A stretch of DNA of 64,000 nt, taken from positions 80,266 to 144,265 of the forward strand of contig NZ_JAAXPG010000022.1 of assembly GCF_012396365.1 (NCBI RefSeq). Direction: 5' to 3'. The DNA is from Nocardiopsis alborubida. Lineage in GTDB: Bacteria > Actinomycetota > Actinomycetes > Streptosporangiales > Streptosporangiaceae. The notes under the pieces are model-generated. The model had not been told where the DNA came from, made no database searches, and saw only the letters and a program-made list of their open reading frames with translations. Shown piece after piece: positions 1 through 8,429 of this stretch (positions are counted from its first letter, which is position 1; the number at the start of each line of letters is the position of its first letter). Made by a program: the position numbers and the translations under genes.

Positions 1-1127
1 TCGGCGTAGGCCCGCGCGACCTCCTGGTACTCGGGGACCTCGAACGTGGAGAGCCGGTTGCCGGGCGGTACCCGCTGCCAGCCGTACTCCTCGGCGACGG
101 TGCGGACGTAGTCCTTGTCGGTCATCCACTCCAGGAACGCCCACGCCTCCTCCTTGTGCTCGGAGGTGGAGGGGACGCCCAGCGCCCAGGTGTAGAGCCA
201 GCCGCCGTAGTCGGTCTCGGCCACCGGTGCCGCGGCGTAGCCGTTGAGCCCGGCCACGGTCGCGGAGTCCGGGTCCTCGATGGTGCTGACCATGGAGGTG
301 GAGTCGTAGAACATGGCCGCCCGGCCCTGGGAGTAGCGGTTCAGGCAGTCCCCGAACCCGCTGTTGGCGGCGCCCGGCTGGCCGTGCTCGCGTGCCAGGC
401 CCACGTAGAACTCGGCCGCGCGCCGGAACTCGGGGGAGTCGATCTCGGCGTTCCACTCCTCGTCGTACCAGCGTCCGCCGAAGGTGTTCAGGACGCTGTT
501 GAAGGGGCTCAGCACCTCGCCCCAGCCCGCGAGGCCGCGCAGGCAGATCCCCGAGACCCCCGGCTCCACGCCGTCGAGCTCGGCGGCCAGGTCCGCCACC
601 TCCTCCCAGGTGGGGTTCTCCGGCATCTCCACGCCGGCCTCCTCGAACAGGTCCTTCCGGTAGGCGAGGAAGGAGGACTCGCCGTAGAAGGGCACCGAGT
701 ACATGTCGCCCTCGTAGGACAGGTCCTCCCTGATGGAGGGGACGAAGTCCTCGTGGTCGTAGTCCCCGGCGGCGTCGATGGAGGGCTGTAGGTTCTCCAA
801 CCAGCCGTACTCGGCCCACTGGCGGGTCTCGTAGTTGCTGATCATGACGACGTCGAACTCGCCCCCGCCGGTGGCCACGGAGGTGGTGATCTTGGCGCGG
901 GCCTCGTTCTCCGGCAGGGACACGAAGTCGATCCCGATGCCGGGGTGCTCCTCGCGGAACCGCGCCTCCAGGGAGATCGCGTCCTGCATCTGCGGGTTGG
1001 ACACGATCGCGACGGTCAGCCGGACGGTGCCGTCATCGGAGGAGAGGGCGCCCATTCCGGCGCACCCGGTGAGCAGCAGTCCGGAGGCGGCCGCGGCGGT
1101 CGCCCGGACGGCGTAGGTGGTGTGCAC
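1..1127 (-). CDS. Sugar ABC transporter solute-binding lipoprotein (partial, C-terminus outside window)
   Basis: The product is an extracellular solute-binding protein, family 1, that would deliver a sugar or polyol to an ABC importer. I read 375 codons from a GTG start at 1127 with GGAAGG upstream; the 3' end runs off the left edge. The N-terminus has a hydrophobic stretch ending in the lipobox LLTGC, so it should be lipid-anchored outside the membrane. Later segments match the family: an AKITTSVATGGGEFDVVM region, then PFYGESSFLAYRKDLFEEAG, and ALGVPSTSEHKEEAWAFLEW near the C-terminus. It lies 18 nt after the dehydrogenase stop on the same strand, so the two are probably cotranscribed. Permease genes would be expected further left. 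The substrate cannot be told from sequence; the dehydrogenase and SorC regulator suggest a polyol or sugar. Confidence 0.9.
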   Translation of the reverse strand, partial: MHTTYAVRATAAAASGLLLTGCAGMGALSSDDGTVRLTVAIVSNPQMQDAISLEARFREEHPGIGIDFVSLPENEARAKITTSVATGGGEFDVVMISNYETRQWAEYGWLENLQPSIDAAGDYDHEDFVPSIREDLSYEGDMYSVPFYGESSFLAYRKDLFEEAGVEMPENPTWEEVADLAAELDGVEPGVSGICLRGLAGWGEVLSPFNSVLNTFGGRWYDEEWNAEIDSPEFRRAAEFYVGLAREHGQPGAANSGFGDCLNRYSQGRAAMFYDSTSMVSTIEDPDSATVAGLNGYAAAPVAETDYGGWLYTWALGVPSTSEHKEEAWAFLEWMTDKDYVRTVAEEYGWQRVPPGNRLSTFEVPEYQEVARAYA

Positions 1128-1145
1128 GTTCGCTGCCTTCCCGGG

Positions 1146-2147
1146 TCAGGCGGTCTCGTCGGGGACGATCTGGACCTTCACCCCGGTGCCCGCGCGCATC
1201 ATGGCCAGCGCCTCGGGGAACTTCTCCAGGGGCAGGGCGTCGGTGAGCAGCGGAGCGGTGCGCACGGCGCCGGCGCTGATGAGGTCCACGGCCGCCCCGT
1301 AGCTGTTCAGCACCGCCATGGAGCCCACGACGGTGATCTCGTCGTTGTAGATCCGAAACGGCGACAGCGCCACGCGGGCGGCCTCGTCGGCGACCCCGAA
1401 GACCAGCAGGCGCCCGCCCCGCCTCAGCGAGTCGAAGGCCGCCTCGATGGCCGGGGGCGCGCCCGTGACGTCCACCGCGGCGTCGAAGCGCTCGTCGCCC
1501 AACCCGGACGTGTCCGTCGCGGTGGCGGCGGCGCCCAGGTCGGCCGCGATGGCCAGGCGGCGGGTGTTGCGGTCGACCACGGTCACGCGGGCGCCGGAGT
1601 TCTGCAGCAGCTGCTGGAGGAGCAGGCCCATGGTCCCGGCGCCCACCACCAGGAAGCGCTCGCCGTTCTCCACCCCGATGCGCCGGACACCGTGGACGGC
1701 GCACGAGAGCGGCTCGACCAGGGCGCCCTCGCGCATGCTCACCGAGTCGGGCAGGCGGTAGCAGTTGGCGGCGGGGACGGCCACGTACTCGGCGAACGCG
1801 CCGTCCACGGTGTCGCCGATCGCGCCCCAGTTGGCGCACAGGTTGCCCCGCCCGGCGCGGCAGTACTCGCAGTGCCCGCAGAACAGGGAGGGGTCCACGG
1901 CCACCCGGTCGCCCGGGCGCAGGTCCCCCGGGGCGCTCTCGCCGACGGCCGTGACCGTTCCGGCGAACTCGTGCCCGGGCACCAGCGGGTAGGGGCTGGG
2001 CGGGAACTCGCCGTCGGCGATGTGCAGGTCCGTCCCGCAGATCCCGCAGGCGCCGACCCGGACCACCACGCCGTCGGCGGCGGGGCGGGGGTCGGGGCGG
2101 TCCCCCACGGTGACGGAGCCCGGTTCGGTGATGATGGCGGCACGCAC
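1146..2147 (-). CDS. Zinc-dependent medium-chain dehydrogenase (sorbitol/threonine dehydrogenase-like)
   Basis: This 333-aa protein belongs to the zinc-binding medium-chain dehydrogenase/reductase family and probably oxidises a polyol or secondary alcohol with NAD(P). The N-terminus carries CGICGTDLH and the PGHEF motif of the catalytic zinc site. The structural zinc loop CGHCEYCRAGRGNLC has all four cysteines. A Rossmann segment (LVVGAGTMGLLLQQLL) and VTVVDRNTRR follow mid-protein. The start is GTG at 2147, preceded by GAGG. It is first in an operon with the solute-binding lipoprotein and divergent from the SorC regulator, which fits a small catabolic locus. Close alternatives are L-iditol or xylitol dehydrogenases; the substrate is unassigned. 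Confidence 0.9.
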   Translation of the reverse strand: MRAAIITEPGSVTVGDRPDPRPAADGVVVRVGACGICGTDLHIADGEFPPSPYPLVPGHEFAGTVTAVGESAPGDLRPGDRVAVDPSLFCGHCEYCRAGRGNLCANWGAIGDTVDGAFAEYVAVPAANCYRLPDSVSMREGALVEPLSCAVHGVRRIGVENGERFLVVGAGTMGLLLQQLLQNSGARVTVVDRNTRRLAIAADLGAAATATDTSGLGDERFDAAVDVTGAPPAIEAAFDSLRRGGRLLVFGVADEAARVALSPFRIYNDEITVVGSMAVLNSYGAAVDLISAGAVRTAPLLTDALPLEKFPEALAMMRAGTGVKVQIVPDETA

Positions 2148-2170
2148 GGTTGGGAACCTCCCGTTGGACG

Positions 2171-2208
2171 CTCATGTGAGCGACATGAGTCACAGATGTT
2201 TCGAACAT
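2171..2208. promoter_or_regulatory. Two inverted repeats between dehydrogenase and SorC regulator (candidate operators)
   Basis: The 124-bp divergent spacer holds a perfect 7-bp inverted repeat, CTCATGT at 2171-2177 and ACATGAG at 2183-2189, with a 5-nt spacer. A second near-palindrome, ATGTTTCGAACAT, lies at 2196-2208. Position and symmetry fit binding sites of the neighbouring SorC-type regulator. The assignment is inferred. Confidence 0.55.
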
Positions 2209-2271
2209 TGAACGCCCATCGGAAACGCGCTGTCAATGGATGGGAGCACATTCGAGTACACTCCTGCACGT

Positions 2272-3264
2272 ATGAGCGATCAGCGTGGTGAGGTTCAGGA
2301 GACGGCCCCCAGCGGCCCCGCGGAGATGGTGCGTCTCGCCGCCATCGCCCGCAGGTTCTACCTGGACGGGCGGTCCAAGGTGGAGATCGCCGAGGAGTTC
2401 GGCCTGAGCAGGTTCAAGGTCGCCCGGGACCTGGAGGCCGCCCGCAGCAGCGGGATCGTGCGCATCGACATCCGCCTGCCCGCCCGGCTGGACGGGGAGC
2501 TGTCCGAGCGCATGCGCGCGGCCTTCGGCCTGCGCAGGGCGATCGTCGTGGACGCCCTGGACGACCCGCGGGACACCCGCCGGGCGCTGGGGTCGGTGGC
2601 GGCGCGGCTGCTGTCGGAGATCGTGCGGCCCGACGAGGTGCTGGGGCTGGCCTGGAGCAGGTCGCTCCAGCTGATGGGCGTGGACATGGTCGACCTGCCG
2701 CGCTGCACGGTGGTGCAGCTCAACGGCGTGCTGTCCGAGCAGGCGGAGGGCGGCGGGTCGGTCGAGACGGTGCGCCGGGCGGCCGCGCTCTCGGGCGGGC
2801 CGGCGTACCCGATCTACGCGCCGCTCATCCTGCCGGACGCCGCGACGGCGGCGACGCTGCGGGCCGACCCGGGCATCGCCTCCGCGTTCGCGCACTTCGA
2901 CCGCCTGACGACGGCCGTGGTGGCCATCGGGGGCTGGGACGAGCACAACTCGACCGTCTTCCAGGCGCTGGACCCGGACTCGCGGGCCAGGTACACCGCG
3001 CTGGGCGTGTGCGCGGAGATGTCCGCCCAGCTGTTCGACGCGGAAGGACAGCAGGTGCACTCCGACCTGGACGAGAGGGTCATCAGCGTCCGGGCGGACC
3101 AGCTGCGCCGGGTGCCCGAGGTGGTCGCGGTCGCCGGGGCCGGGGACGAGGCCAAGGCCAGGGCGATCGGCGCCGCGCTGCGCAGCGGCCTGGTGTCGAC
3201 GCTGGTGACGGACGACGCCGTGGCCCGGCTGCTGCTCGACGAGGAGCCGACGGGACGGGAGTGA
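2272..3264 (+). CDS. SorC/DeoR-family sugar-binding transcriptional regulator
   Basis: The 330-aa protein is a SorC-type regulator: an N-terminal helix-turn-helix (ARRFYLDGRSKVEIAEEFGLSRFKVARDLEAAR, about residues 25-58) and a C-terminal effector domain resembling sugar-phosphate isomerases, with LGLAWSRSLQ and GGWDE motifs. I chose ATG at 2272 rather than the in-frame ATG at 2236, because the upstream 12 codons are unlike the family and lie in the regulatory spacer. It is divergent from the dehydrogenase/binding-protein operon and probably controls it in response to a phosphorylated sugar. Confidence 0.88.
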   Translation: MSDQRGEVQETAPSGPAEMVRLAAIARRFYLDGRSKVEIAEEFGLSRFKVARDLEAARSSGIVRIDIRLPARLDGELSERMRAAFGLRRAIVVDALDDPRDTRRALGSVAARLLSEIVRPDEVLGLAWSRSLQLMGVDMVDLPRCTVVQLNGVLSEQAEGGGSVETVRRAAALSGGPAYPIYAPLILPDAATAATLRADPGIASAFAHFDRLTTAVVAIGGWDEHNSTVFQALDPDSRARYTALGVCAEMSAQLFDAEGQQVHSDLDERVISVRADQLRRVPEVVAVAGAGDEAKARAIGAALRSGLVSTLVTDDAVARLLLDEEPTGRE

Positions 3265-3332
3265 GGCCCGGGAGCCGTCCCGGGGCCGGCGGCGGTCAGC
3301 GCACCACGGCACTGCCGCCACAATGGACAGTG

Positions 3333-5111
3333 ATGAATCTGGTCAATCTTCAGGACGTGTCCCTGGCCTACGGGCCGCTCGTACTCCTCGACAAGGTGTC
3401 GCTCGGCGTCGACGAGGGTGAGCGCATCGGCGTCGTCGGCCGCAACGGCGGCGGCAAGTCCACGCTCATCTCCGTGCTCTCGGGCATCACCCAGCCCGAC
3501 TCCGGGCGGGTGGTGCACAACCGCGGGCTGCGCATCGGCTTCCTGCACCAGCGCGACACCTTCCCCGACACCACGGTGGGGGAGTTCGTCCTGGGCGACC
3601 GGGCCGAGCACGAGTGGGCGGGCGACGCCCGCGTCCGCGACATCCTGCGCGGACTCCTCGGCGGCTGGGCCCTCGACACCCCCATGGCGGGCCTCTCCGG
3701 AGGTGAGCGGCGCCGCTCCGGCCTGGCCCGGCTCCTGGTCGGCGACCACGACCTCATCGTCCTCGACGAGCCCACCAACCACCTCGACATCGAGGGCATC
3801 GCCTGGCTCGCCGAGCACCTGCGCGGCCGTCCCGAGGCGCTCGTGGTCGTCACCCACGACCGCTGGTTCCTGGACGCCGTCACCACCCGCACCTGGGAGG
3901 TCGGGCGGGGCGCCGTCGAGCGCTACGAGGGCGGTTACGCCGCCTACGTCCTGGCCAAGGCCGAGCGCGAGCGCCAGGCCGCCGCGTCCGAGGATCGCCG
4001 CCAGAACCTCATGCGCAAGGAGCTGGCCTGGCTGCGCCGCGGCGCCCCGGCCCGCACCTCCAAGCCCAAGTTCCGCATCGAGGCGGCCAACCAGCTCATC
4101 GCCGACGAGCCGCCGCCCCGCGACACCGTCGAACTGGTCAAGTTCGCCAGCTCCCGGCTCGGCAAGACCGTCATCGACCTCAAGAACGTGTCGGTGGCCA
4201 TCCCCGACCGGACCCTGCTCGACCACCTCACCTGGCAGCTGGGCCCCGGTGACCGGGTCGGCCTGGTCGGGGTCAACGGCGCGGGCAAGTCCACGCTGCT
4301 CAAGATCCTGGCCGAGGAGCGCGAGCCCGACTCCGGCACCGTGCGCACCGGCCGGACCGTGAAGCTCGCCCACCTGTCCCAGAACGTCGTCGAACTCGAC
4401 CCCGCCGCCCGACCCCTCCAGGCGGTCATGGACGTGCGCGAGCACATCACCATCGGCAAGCGCGACTACACCGCCAGCCAGATGCTGGAGCGGTTCGGCT
4501 TCCGGGGGGAGCGCCAGTGGACCCCGATCGGCGACCTGTCCGGCGGTGAGCGCCGCCGCCTCCAGCTGCTGCGCCTGCTCATGGACGAGCCCAACGTGCT
4601 GCTGCTGGACGAGCCCACCAACGACCTGGACATCGAGACGCTCACCGAGCTGGAGGACCTGCTCGACGGCTGGCCCGGCTCCCTGGTGCTGGTCAGCCAC
4701 GACCGCTACTTCCTGGAGCGCATCACCGACCGCGTGCTGGCCCTGATGGGCGACGGCGGTCTGGCCTTCCTGCCCGGGGGCGTGGACGAGTACCTCCAGC
4801 GCCGCGCGGCCAGCGCGGGCGAGGCCACCGTGCCGCTGGGCGCCTCTGAGGCCGCCGCGGCCCAGGCCCCGGCGGAGCAGCCCGCGGTGTCGGCGGCCGA
4901 GCGGCGCGCCGCGCAGAAGGAGATGCAGCGCGTCGAGCGGCGCATGGACCGCATCGCCAAGCGCGAGGCGGAGCTGCACGAGCTGATGGCCGCCGCGGCC
5001 GAGGACTACACCCGGCTCTCCGAACTCGACGCCGAGGCCAAGGCCCTGGCCGCCGAGCGCGGGGAGCTGGAGGAGGTCTGGCTGGAACAGGCCGAACTCG
5101 TCGGCGAGTGA
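3333..5111 (+). CDS. ABC-F family ATPase (ribosome-associated, antibiotic-resistance/translation-factor type)
   Basis: This 592-aa protein has two ABC ATPase domains in one chain and no membrane segment, the ABC-F layout. Domain 1 has Walker A GRNGGGKST (residues 36-44), signature LSGGERRR and Walker B LIVLDEPTNHLD. Domain 2 has GVNGAGKST, LSGGERRRLQ and VLLLDEPTNDLD. A basic inter-domain linker contains WLRRGAPARTSKPKFRIEAAN, and the C-terminus is a charged coiled-coil. Such proteins bind the ribosomal E site and act in translation or confer resistance to ribosome-targeting drugs. The start is ATG 3333 (GTG 3330 is adjacent). No leader peptide or antibiotic cluster is visible, so a housekeeping Uup/EttA-like role is as likely as resistance. 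Confidence 0.92.
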   Translation: MNLVNLQDVSLAYGPLVLLDKVSLGVDEGERIGVVGRNGGGKSTLISVLSGITQPDSGRVVHNRGLRIGFLHQRDTFPDTTVGEFVLGDRAEHEWAGDARVRDILRGLLGGWALDTPMAGLSGGERRRSGLARLLVGDHDLIVLDEPTNHLDIEGIAWLAEHLRGRPEALVVVTHDRWFLDAVTTRTWEVGRGAVERYEGGYAAYVLAKAERERQAAASEDRRQNLMRKELAWLRRGAPARTSKPKFRIEAANQLIADEPPPRDTVELVKFASSRLGKTVIDLKNVSVAIPDRTLLDHLTWQLGPGDRVGLVGVNGAGKSTLLKILAEEREPDSGTVRTGRTVKLAHLSQNVVELDPAARPLQAVMDVREHITIGKRDYTASQMLERFGFRGERQWTPIGDLSGGERRRLQLLRLLMDEPNVLLLDEPTNDLDIETLTELEDLLDGWPGSLVLVSHDRYFLERITDRVLALMGDGGLAFLPGGVDEYLQRRAASAGEATVPLGASEAAAAQAPAEQPAVSAAERRAAQKEMQRVERRMDRIAKREAELHELMAAAAEDYTRLSELDAEAKALAAERGELEEVWLEQAELVGE

Positions 5112-5135
5112 GGCCGTAGTACGGCGGACCGCGAA

Positions 5136-5169
5136 GGACGCCCGGCCGCGATGTCGAGGCCGGGCGTCC
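5136..5169 (+). terminator. Intrinsic terminator after the ABC-F gene
   Basis: A perfect 12-bp stem (GGACGCCCGGCC at 5136-5147, complement at 5158-5169) with a 10-nt loop lies 24 nt after the ABC-F stop and faces the end of yoeB, so it may stop transcription from both sides. Confidence 0.75.
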
Positions 5170-5200
5170 GGCTCGGAGGGCACGGACCCGCCCTCCGCCG

Positions 5201-5461
5201 TCACTTCCCGTAGTGATAGCGGCAGGCGGCTATCCGGATCTCATCCCCGCTGATCTTGTACACCAGCCGGTGTTCGTCGGTGATGCGGCGGGACCAGTAG
5301 CCCTGGAAACCGTGCCGCAGCGGCTCGGGCTTGCCCATGCCGTCGTTTCCGTTGCGGTCGATGTCCTTGATCAGGGCATTGATGCGTTTGAGGATCTTGC
5401 GGTCCTGTCCCTGCCACCAGACGTAGTCCTCCCAGGCGCTCTGGGCCCAGACCAGTTTCAT
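5201..5461 (-). CDS. yoeB: Txe/YoeB family mRNA-interferase toxin
   Basis: The 86-aa product is a YoeB/Txe toxin, a ribosome-dependent endoribonuclease. Length and sequence match the family: KLVWAQSAWEDYVWWQ at the N-terminus, then RINALIKDI, GKPEPL, the RRITDEHRLVY core, and the C-terminal CRYHYGK, whose His-Tyr pair corresponds to the catalytic H83/Y84 of E. coli YoeB. The ATG at 5461 overlaps the antitoxin stop by 4 nt (ATGA), the usual translational coupling. It looks intact. Confidence 0.93.
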   Translation of the reverse strand: MKLVWAQSAWEDYVWWQGQDRKILKRINALIKDIDRNGNDGMGKPEPLRHGFQGYWSRRITDEHRLVYKISGDEIRIAACRYHYGK

Positions 5462-5700
5462 TCGGCCAGATCCCGTTCTATGCCCTGATCGGACTCCAGC
5501 TCCTCGATCGCGGTGACCAGACGCCGCGCGTTCTCCGGGCTGCGGAGGAGGTAGGCGGTCTCCTTGAGGGTCTCGTACTCCGACAGCGCCATCATGACCA
5601 CGGGCTCGTGCCCGGCTCTGGTGATCACCACCTCCTCGCGGTCGTCGACGACGGAGTCGAGCGTGGCCGCGTAGTTGGCACGGGACTCCGAGTAGCTCAT
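5458..5700 (-). CDS. yefM: YefM/Phd-family antitoxin
   Basis: This 80-aa protein starts MSYSESRANYAATLDSVVDDREEVVITRAG, the classic Phd/YefM DNA-binding fold, followed by the acidic C-terminal tail that wraps the toxin (IEELESDQGIERDLAE). I chose ATG 5700 over an in-frame upstream start at 5793 because family members begin exactly at this motif and the upstream part overlaps the operator. It neutralises YoeB and, with it, represses its own promoter. Confidence 0.93.
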   Translation of the reverse strand: MSYSESRANYAATLDSVVDDREEVVITRAGHEPVVMMALSEYETLKETAYLLRSPENARRLVTAIEELESDQGIERDLAE

Positions 5701-5731
5701 CGTCTTCACGTCTGGCCTCCCGGCGCTGTAA

Positions 5732-5755
5732 CGTACAAGGAGGCTCATTGTACAA
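5732..5755 (-). promoter_or_regulatory. YefM-YoeB operator (TGTACA-core sites)
   Basis: The octamer TTGTACAA at 5748-5755 is a perfect palindrome with a TGTACA core; a second, weaker copy (CGTACAAG) lies at 5732-5739, 16 bp away. Known YefM-YoeB operators contain repeated TGTACA cores just before yefM. Here the sites lie 32-55 bp upstream of the yefM start. Confidence 0.75.
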
Positions 5756-5993
5756 GAACGCGTACGTCCGTGCCGGGTATTGTCCGCGGGCATTCATGGG
5801 AAGCGAGGCGGTTCCGCCCGCGAGCACGTCGGCACGGCCCGCGCGGAGGCGCGGTGCGCGGGCGGTACGGCTGGACCGGGGCCCCTTCCTGAGAAAGAAT
5901 CCGAGCCACGGCGGCGTGTGCTCCGAATACGTCGTGAAGCACCACGCCACTCGGTGGGCGTCGGCGCCCCGGCAAGCAAGGAGATGGACGCGG

Positions 5994-6488
5994 ATGAGCG
6001 GCCTGGACGAGATCCCCGTGACCCTGATCGACGGACGTGAGACGACGTTCGGCGAGTGGTCCGGCAAGGTGAGACTGGTGGTCAACGTCGCCTCGCGCTG
6101 CGGCTACACCCCGCAGTACGAGCGGCTGGAGAAGCTCCAGCACCAGTACGGCGACCGGGGGTTCACCGTGCTCGGCGTCCCCAGCAACCAGTTCCTCCAG
6201 GAGTTCGGCAGCGAGGAGAGGATCGCCGAGTACTGCTCGGCCACCTGGGGCGTCACCTTCCCCATGACGGCCAAGGCCAAGGTCAACGGCAGGCAGCAGC
6301 ACCCGCTCTACGCGGCGCTCTCCTCGGCCGCCGACGAGGACGGCAGGGCCGGGAAGGTCAAGTGGAACTTCGAGAAGTTCCTCGTCCTCCCCGACGGCGC
6401 CGTGCACCGCTTCCGCTCCTCGACCGAGCCCGACGACCCCAGGGTCACCGCGCTCATCGAGAAGGCCCTCCCCGGCGGCGCGGAGTAG
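5994..6488 (+). CDS. Glutathione peroxidase family thiol peroxidase (Cys type)
   Basis: The 164-aa protein belongs to the GPx family and would reduce hydrogen or lipid hydroperoxides, in bacteria usually with thioredoxin. The catalytic motif NVASRCGYTPQY places the peroxidatic cysteine at residue 36 (Cys, not selenocysteine). Gln66 (GVPSNQF) and Trp124-Asn125 (WNFEKFLV) complete the family's catalytic tetrad, and Cys81 sits where the resolving cysteine of thioredoxin-dependent members lies. ATG 5994 has AAGGAG about 10 nt upstream; a long in-frame extension to 5748 runs through the toxin-antitoxin operator and is rejected. Confidence 0.92.
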   Translation: MSGLDEIPVTLIDGRETTFGEWSGKVRLVVNVASRCGYTPQYERLEKLQHQYGDRGFTVLGVPSNQFLQEFGSEERIAEYCSATWGVTFPMTAKAKVNGRQQHPLYAALSSAADEDGRAGKVKWNFEKFLVLPDGAVHRFRSSTEPDDPRVTALIEKALPGGAE

Positions 6489-6694
6489 CCCCACCGGACG
6501 GCCTGATCCGCCGCGGTCTTGTGCTTATGGCGAGGTTCGCGCGTCGACATCGGCTATGAGTACAAGACCATCCCAGGTCAGAACCCCGTGCGTCGCAACG
6601 GCAGCACGTCCGGCCAGTCCGGCGGCCCGTCCCCGAACGCGGCCGCCGGGGCAGCCGGTGGGACGCCCCGGCCGCCACAGCCGATCCGGCCGCC

Positions 6695-7684
6695 TCAGCC
6701 GACCTGCCGGGCGAAGACGGCGGCGATCTCGCGCGCACCCTCCTCGTTGGGGTGGATGTCCGGCCCCCGCTCGCCGTGGCACATCCACGTCAGGTCGCAG
6801 ACGTTCTGGAGGTTGGCGGGAAGCCCCGTCTCGCTGCCCTGGGGCACCTCCTGGTTGGTGGACTCGAAGACCGTGTCCACCTCCGCCACGTCGATCCCCT
6901 CCGCCCGGTAGGCGTCGGCGATCGTCCCGTTGACCTCCAGCAGGATGTCCACCGCCTCCTCGGCCAGCCCCCCGCGCGCCTCGGTCTCGGGGAAGAGCTC
7001 CTCGGCCTCCTCCGCCGACGCGGCCGCCTGCTGGGCGGGGTCCCCGTCCATCAGCAGGAAGGCCAGGAACGGGTTGTAGTAGGTCATCCCGATGATCTGC
7101 GTGTCCGGCCCCGCCGCGTCGCGCAGCCGCTCGGCGATCTCGGGGGTCTCCTCCCGGAGCCGGTCCAGGCCCTCGTCCACGCACGCGCGGTCGATGTCCA
7201 CGTCCCCCGAGTCGGGGGCCTGCCCCTCGGGGGTGTTGATCCCCCGCACGCAGCTCGTGAAGTTGTTGGCGCCGATGGTGAGCGTCACCAGGTCCACCTC
7301 GCCCTCGTGCCCGGCCAGGAAGGCCTCGGCCTCCTCCAGCTGCGACCCCTGCTCGTAGCGCGCGTCGCAGCCGGGCAGGCCGCCTTCCATGAAGGTGGTG
7401 GTGTCCTCGCCCGCGCACCCCATCCGCTCGTGCCGCAGCCGCGGGGAGTCCTCCTTCAGGGTGCGGTACAGGACGTCGGTGTAGCCCTCGGAGGTCTCCA
7501 CCGGTTCGCCGTCCTCGTCGGGCTGCACGCCCACGCTGATCGAGTCGCCCAGGGACAGGTAGTGGCCGCCGGAGTCCGCCCCGCCGCCCTCACCGCCGCC
7601 GGAGCCATCGCCCCCGTCACCGCTGCCCGAGCACCCCGCGACCAGCACGGCCGCGGCCGCCACGGCCATCCAACGGACTCGCAC
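6695..7684 (-). CDS. Secreted SGNH/GDSL-hydrolase lipoprotein
   Basis: The 329-aa protein starts with a lipoprotein signal ending VLVAGCSGSG, followed by a Gly/Ser/Asp-rich spacer and an SGNH hydrolase domain. Family blocks are visible: block I YLSLGDSISVG, block III TIGANNF, and block V DIHPNEEGA with the catalytic Asp and His. It probably hydrolyses an ester on lipid, polysaccharide or peptidoglycan at the cell surface. The start is GTG 7684 (GGGGGGA upstream; ATG 7669 is possible). An open frame continues upstream into the MarR gene and is an artefact of GC-rich sequence. Confidence 0.88.
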   Translation of the reverse strand: MRVRWMAVAAAAVLVAGCSGSGDGGDGSGGGEGGGADSGGHYLSLGDSISVGVQPDEDGEPVETSEGYTDVLYRTLKEDSPRLRHERMGCAGEDTTTFMEGGLPGCDARYEQGSQLEEAEAFLAGHEGEVDLVTLTIGANNFTSCVRGINTPEGQAPDSGDVDIDRACVDEGLDRLREETPEIAERLRDAAGPDTQIIGMTYYNPFLAFLLMDGDPAQQAAASAEEAEELFPETEARGGLAEEAVDILLEVNGTIADAYRAEGIDVAEVDTVFESTNQEVPQGSETGLPANLQNVCDLTWMCHGERGPDIHPNEEGAREIAAVFARQVG

Positions 7685-7833
7685 GTGTCCCCCCGAACGA
7701 TCGACTGCGCGTACCGGGGCTGCACTACCCCGGAAGGCGCGGACCTCACGCGCGGTTCCCGGGAGGCGTTCGCCACACGGCGCCGGGCCCGCCGCCCGCA
7801 CGGCCACGGAAGGAGGCGGGTACCGCTCGGTGA

Positions 7834-8343
7834 CTAGCCCTGCTGGCCCTCGGGGCCCCTGTCGAGGGGCGCCAGGAGGCGTCTCAGTAACGACGCCAGC
7901 TGTTCGCGGTCGTCGTCGGCCATCGGCGCCAGCAGGGTCTCCTCGTAGCTCAGGAGCGACTTGAGGGCCGCGTCGATGCGCTGGGCGCCCTGCTCGGTCA
8001 GCCGGACCAGGACCCCGCGCTTGTCGGCGGGGTCGGGGCGGCGCCGCACCAGCCCGGCCGCGGCCAGCCGGTCCACCCGGTTGGTCATGGTCCCCGAGGT
8101 CACCAGGGTGGCGCGCAGCAGCCGCCCGGGGCTCAGCTCGTACGGGGGGCCGGAGCGGCGCAGTTCGGCGAGCACGTCGAACTCCCAGGGCTCCAGGGCG
8201 TGCTCGGTGAAGACGGTGCGCCGGGCGCGGTCCAGGTGGCGTGCGAGCCGCGACACCCGGCTGAACACCTCCAGCGGCGTCACGTCCACGTCGGGGCGTT
8301 CGGAGCGCCACGCCTCGATCAGCCCATCCACCTCATCGCGCAT
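7834..8343 (-). CDS. MarR-family transcriptional regulator
   Basis: This 169-aa protein has the MarR winged helix: VLAELRRSGPPYELSPGRLLRATLVTSGTMTNRVDRLAAAGLVRRRPDPADKRGVLVRLTEQG, including the wing DKRG. The dimerisation helices flank it (VFSRVSRLARHLDRA and the C-terminal LLAPMADDDREQLASLLRRLL). It is monocistronic on the minus strand, downstream of the desaturase-tetR operon and separated from it by a terminator. A palindrome directly before the start suggests autoregulation. Its targets are not evident; no cysteine is present, so an OhrR-type peroxide sensor is unlikely. Confidence 0.9.
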   Translation of the reverse strand: MRDEVDGLIEAWRSERPDVDVTPLEVFSRVSRLARHLDRARRTVFTEHALEPWEFDVLAELRRSGPPYELSPGRLLRATLVTSGTMTNRVDRLAAAGLVRRRPDPADKRGVLVRLTEQGAQRIDAALKSLLSYEETLLAPMADDDREQLASLLRRLLAPLDRGPEGQQG

Positions 8344-8357
8344 GGGGACAGCTTATC

Positions 8358-8371
8358 TCTTGACATCAAGA
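8358..8371 (-). promoter_or_regulatory. MarR-type operator
   Basis: TCTTGA at 8358-8363 and TCAAGA at 8366-8371 form a perfect 6-bp inverted repeat with a 2-nt spacer, 15 bp before the MarR start. This TTGA-N2-TCAA layout is typical of MarR-family operators. Confidence 0.7.
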
Positions 8372-8373
8372 TA

Positions 8374-8406
8374 GTGGGGCGGGTATGCCGTGCACACCCG
8401 CCCCAC
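8374..8406 (-). terminator. Terminator of the desaturase-tetR operon
   Basis: A perfect 11-bp stem (GTGGGGCGGGT at 8374-8384, complement at 8396-8406) with an 11-nt loop follows the TetR stop and directly precedes the MarR operator. Confidence 0.7.
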
Positions 8407-8429
8407 AGATCTGGGAGGACCTTCCGAGG

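Noticed and set aside
2814..5204. Long minus-strand open frame (796 codons) antisense to the ABC-F gene
   Set aside because: Its sequence is Gln/Gly/Val-rich with no domain; the opposite strand encodes a complete ABC-F protein. This is the usual GC-rich antisense shadow.
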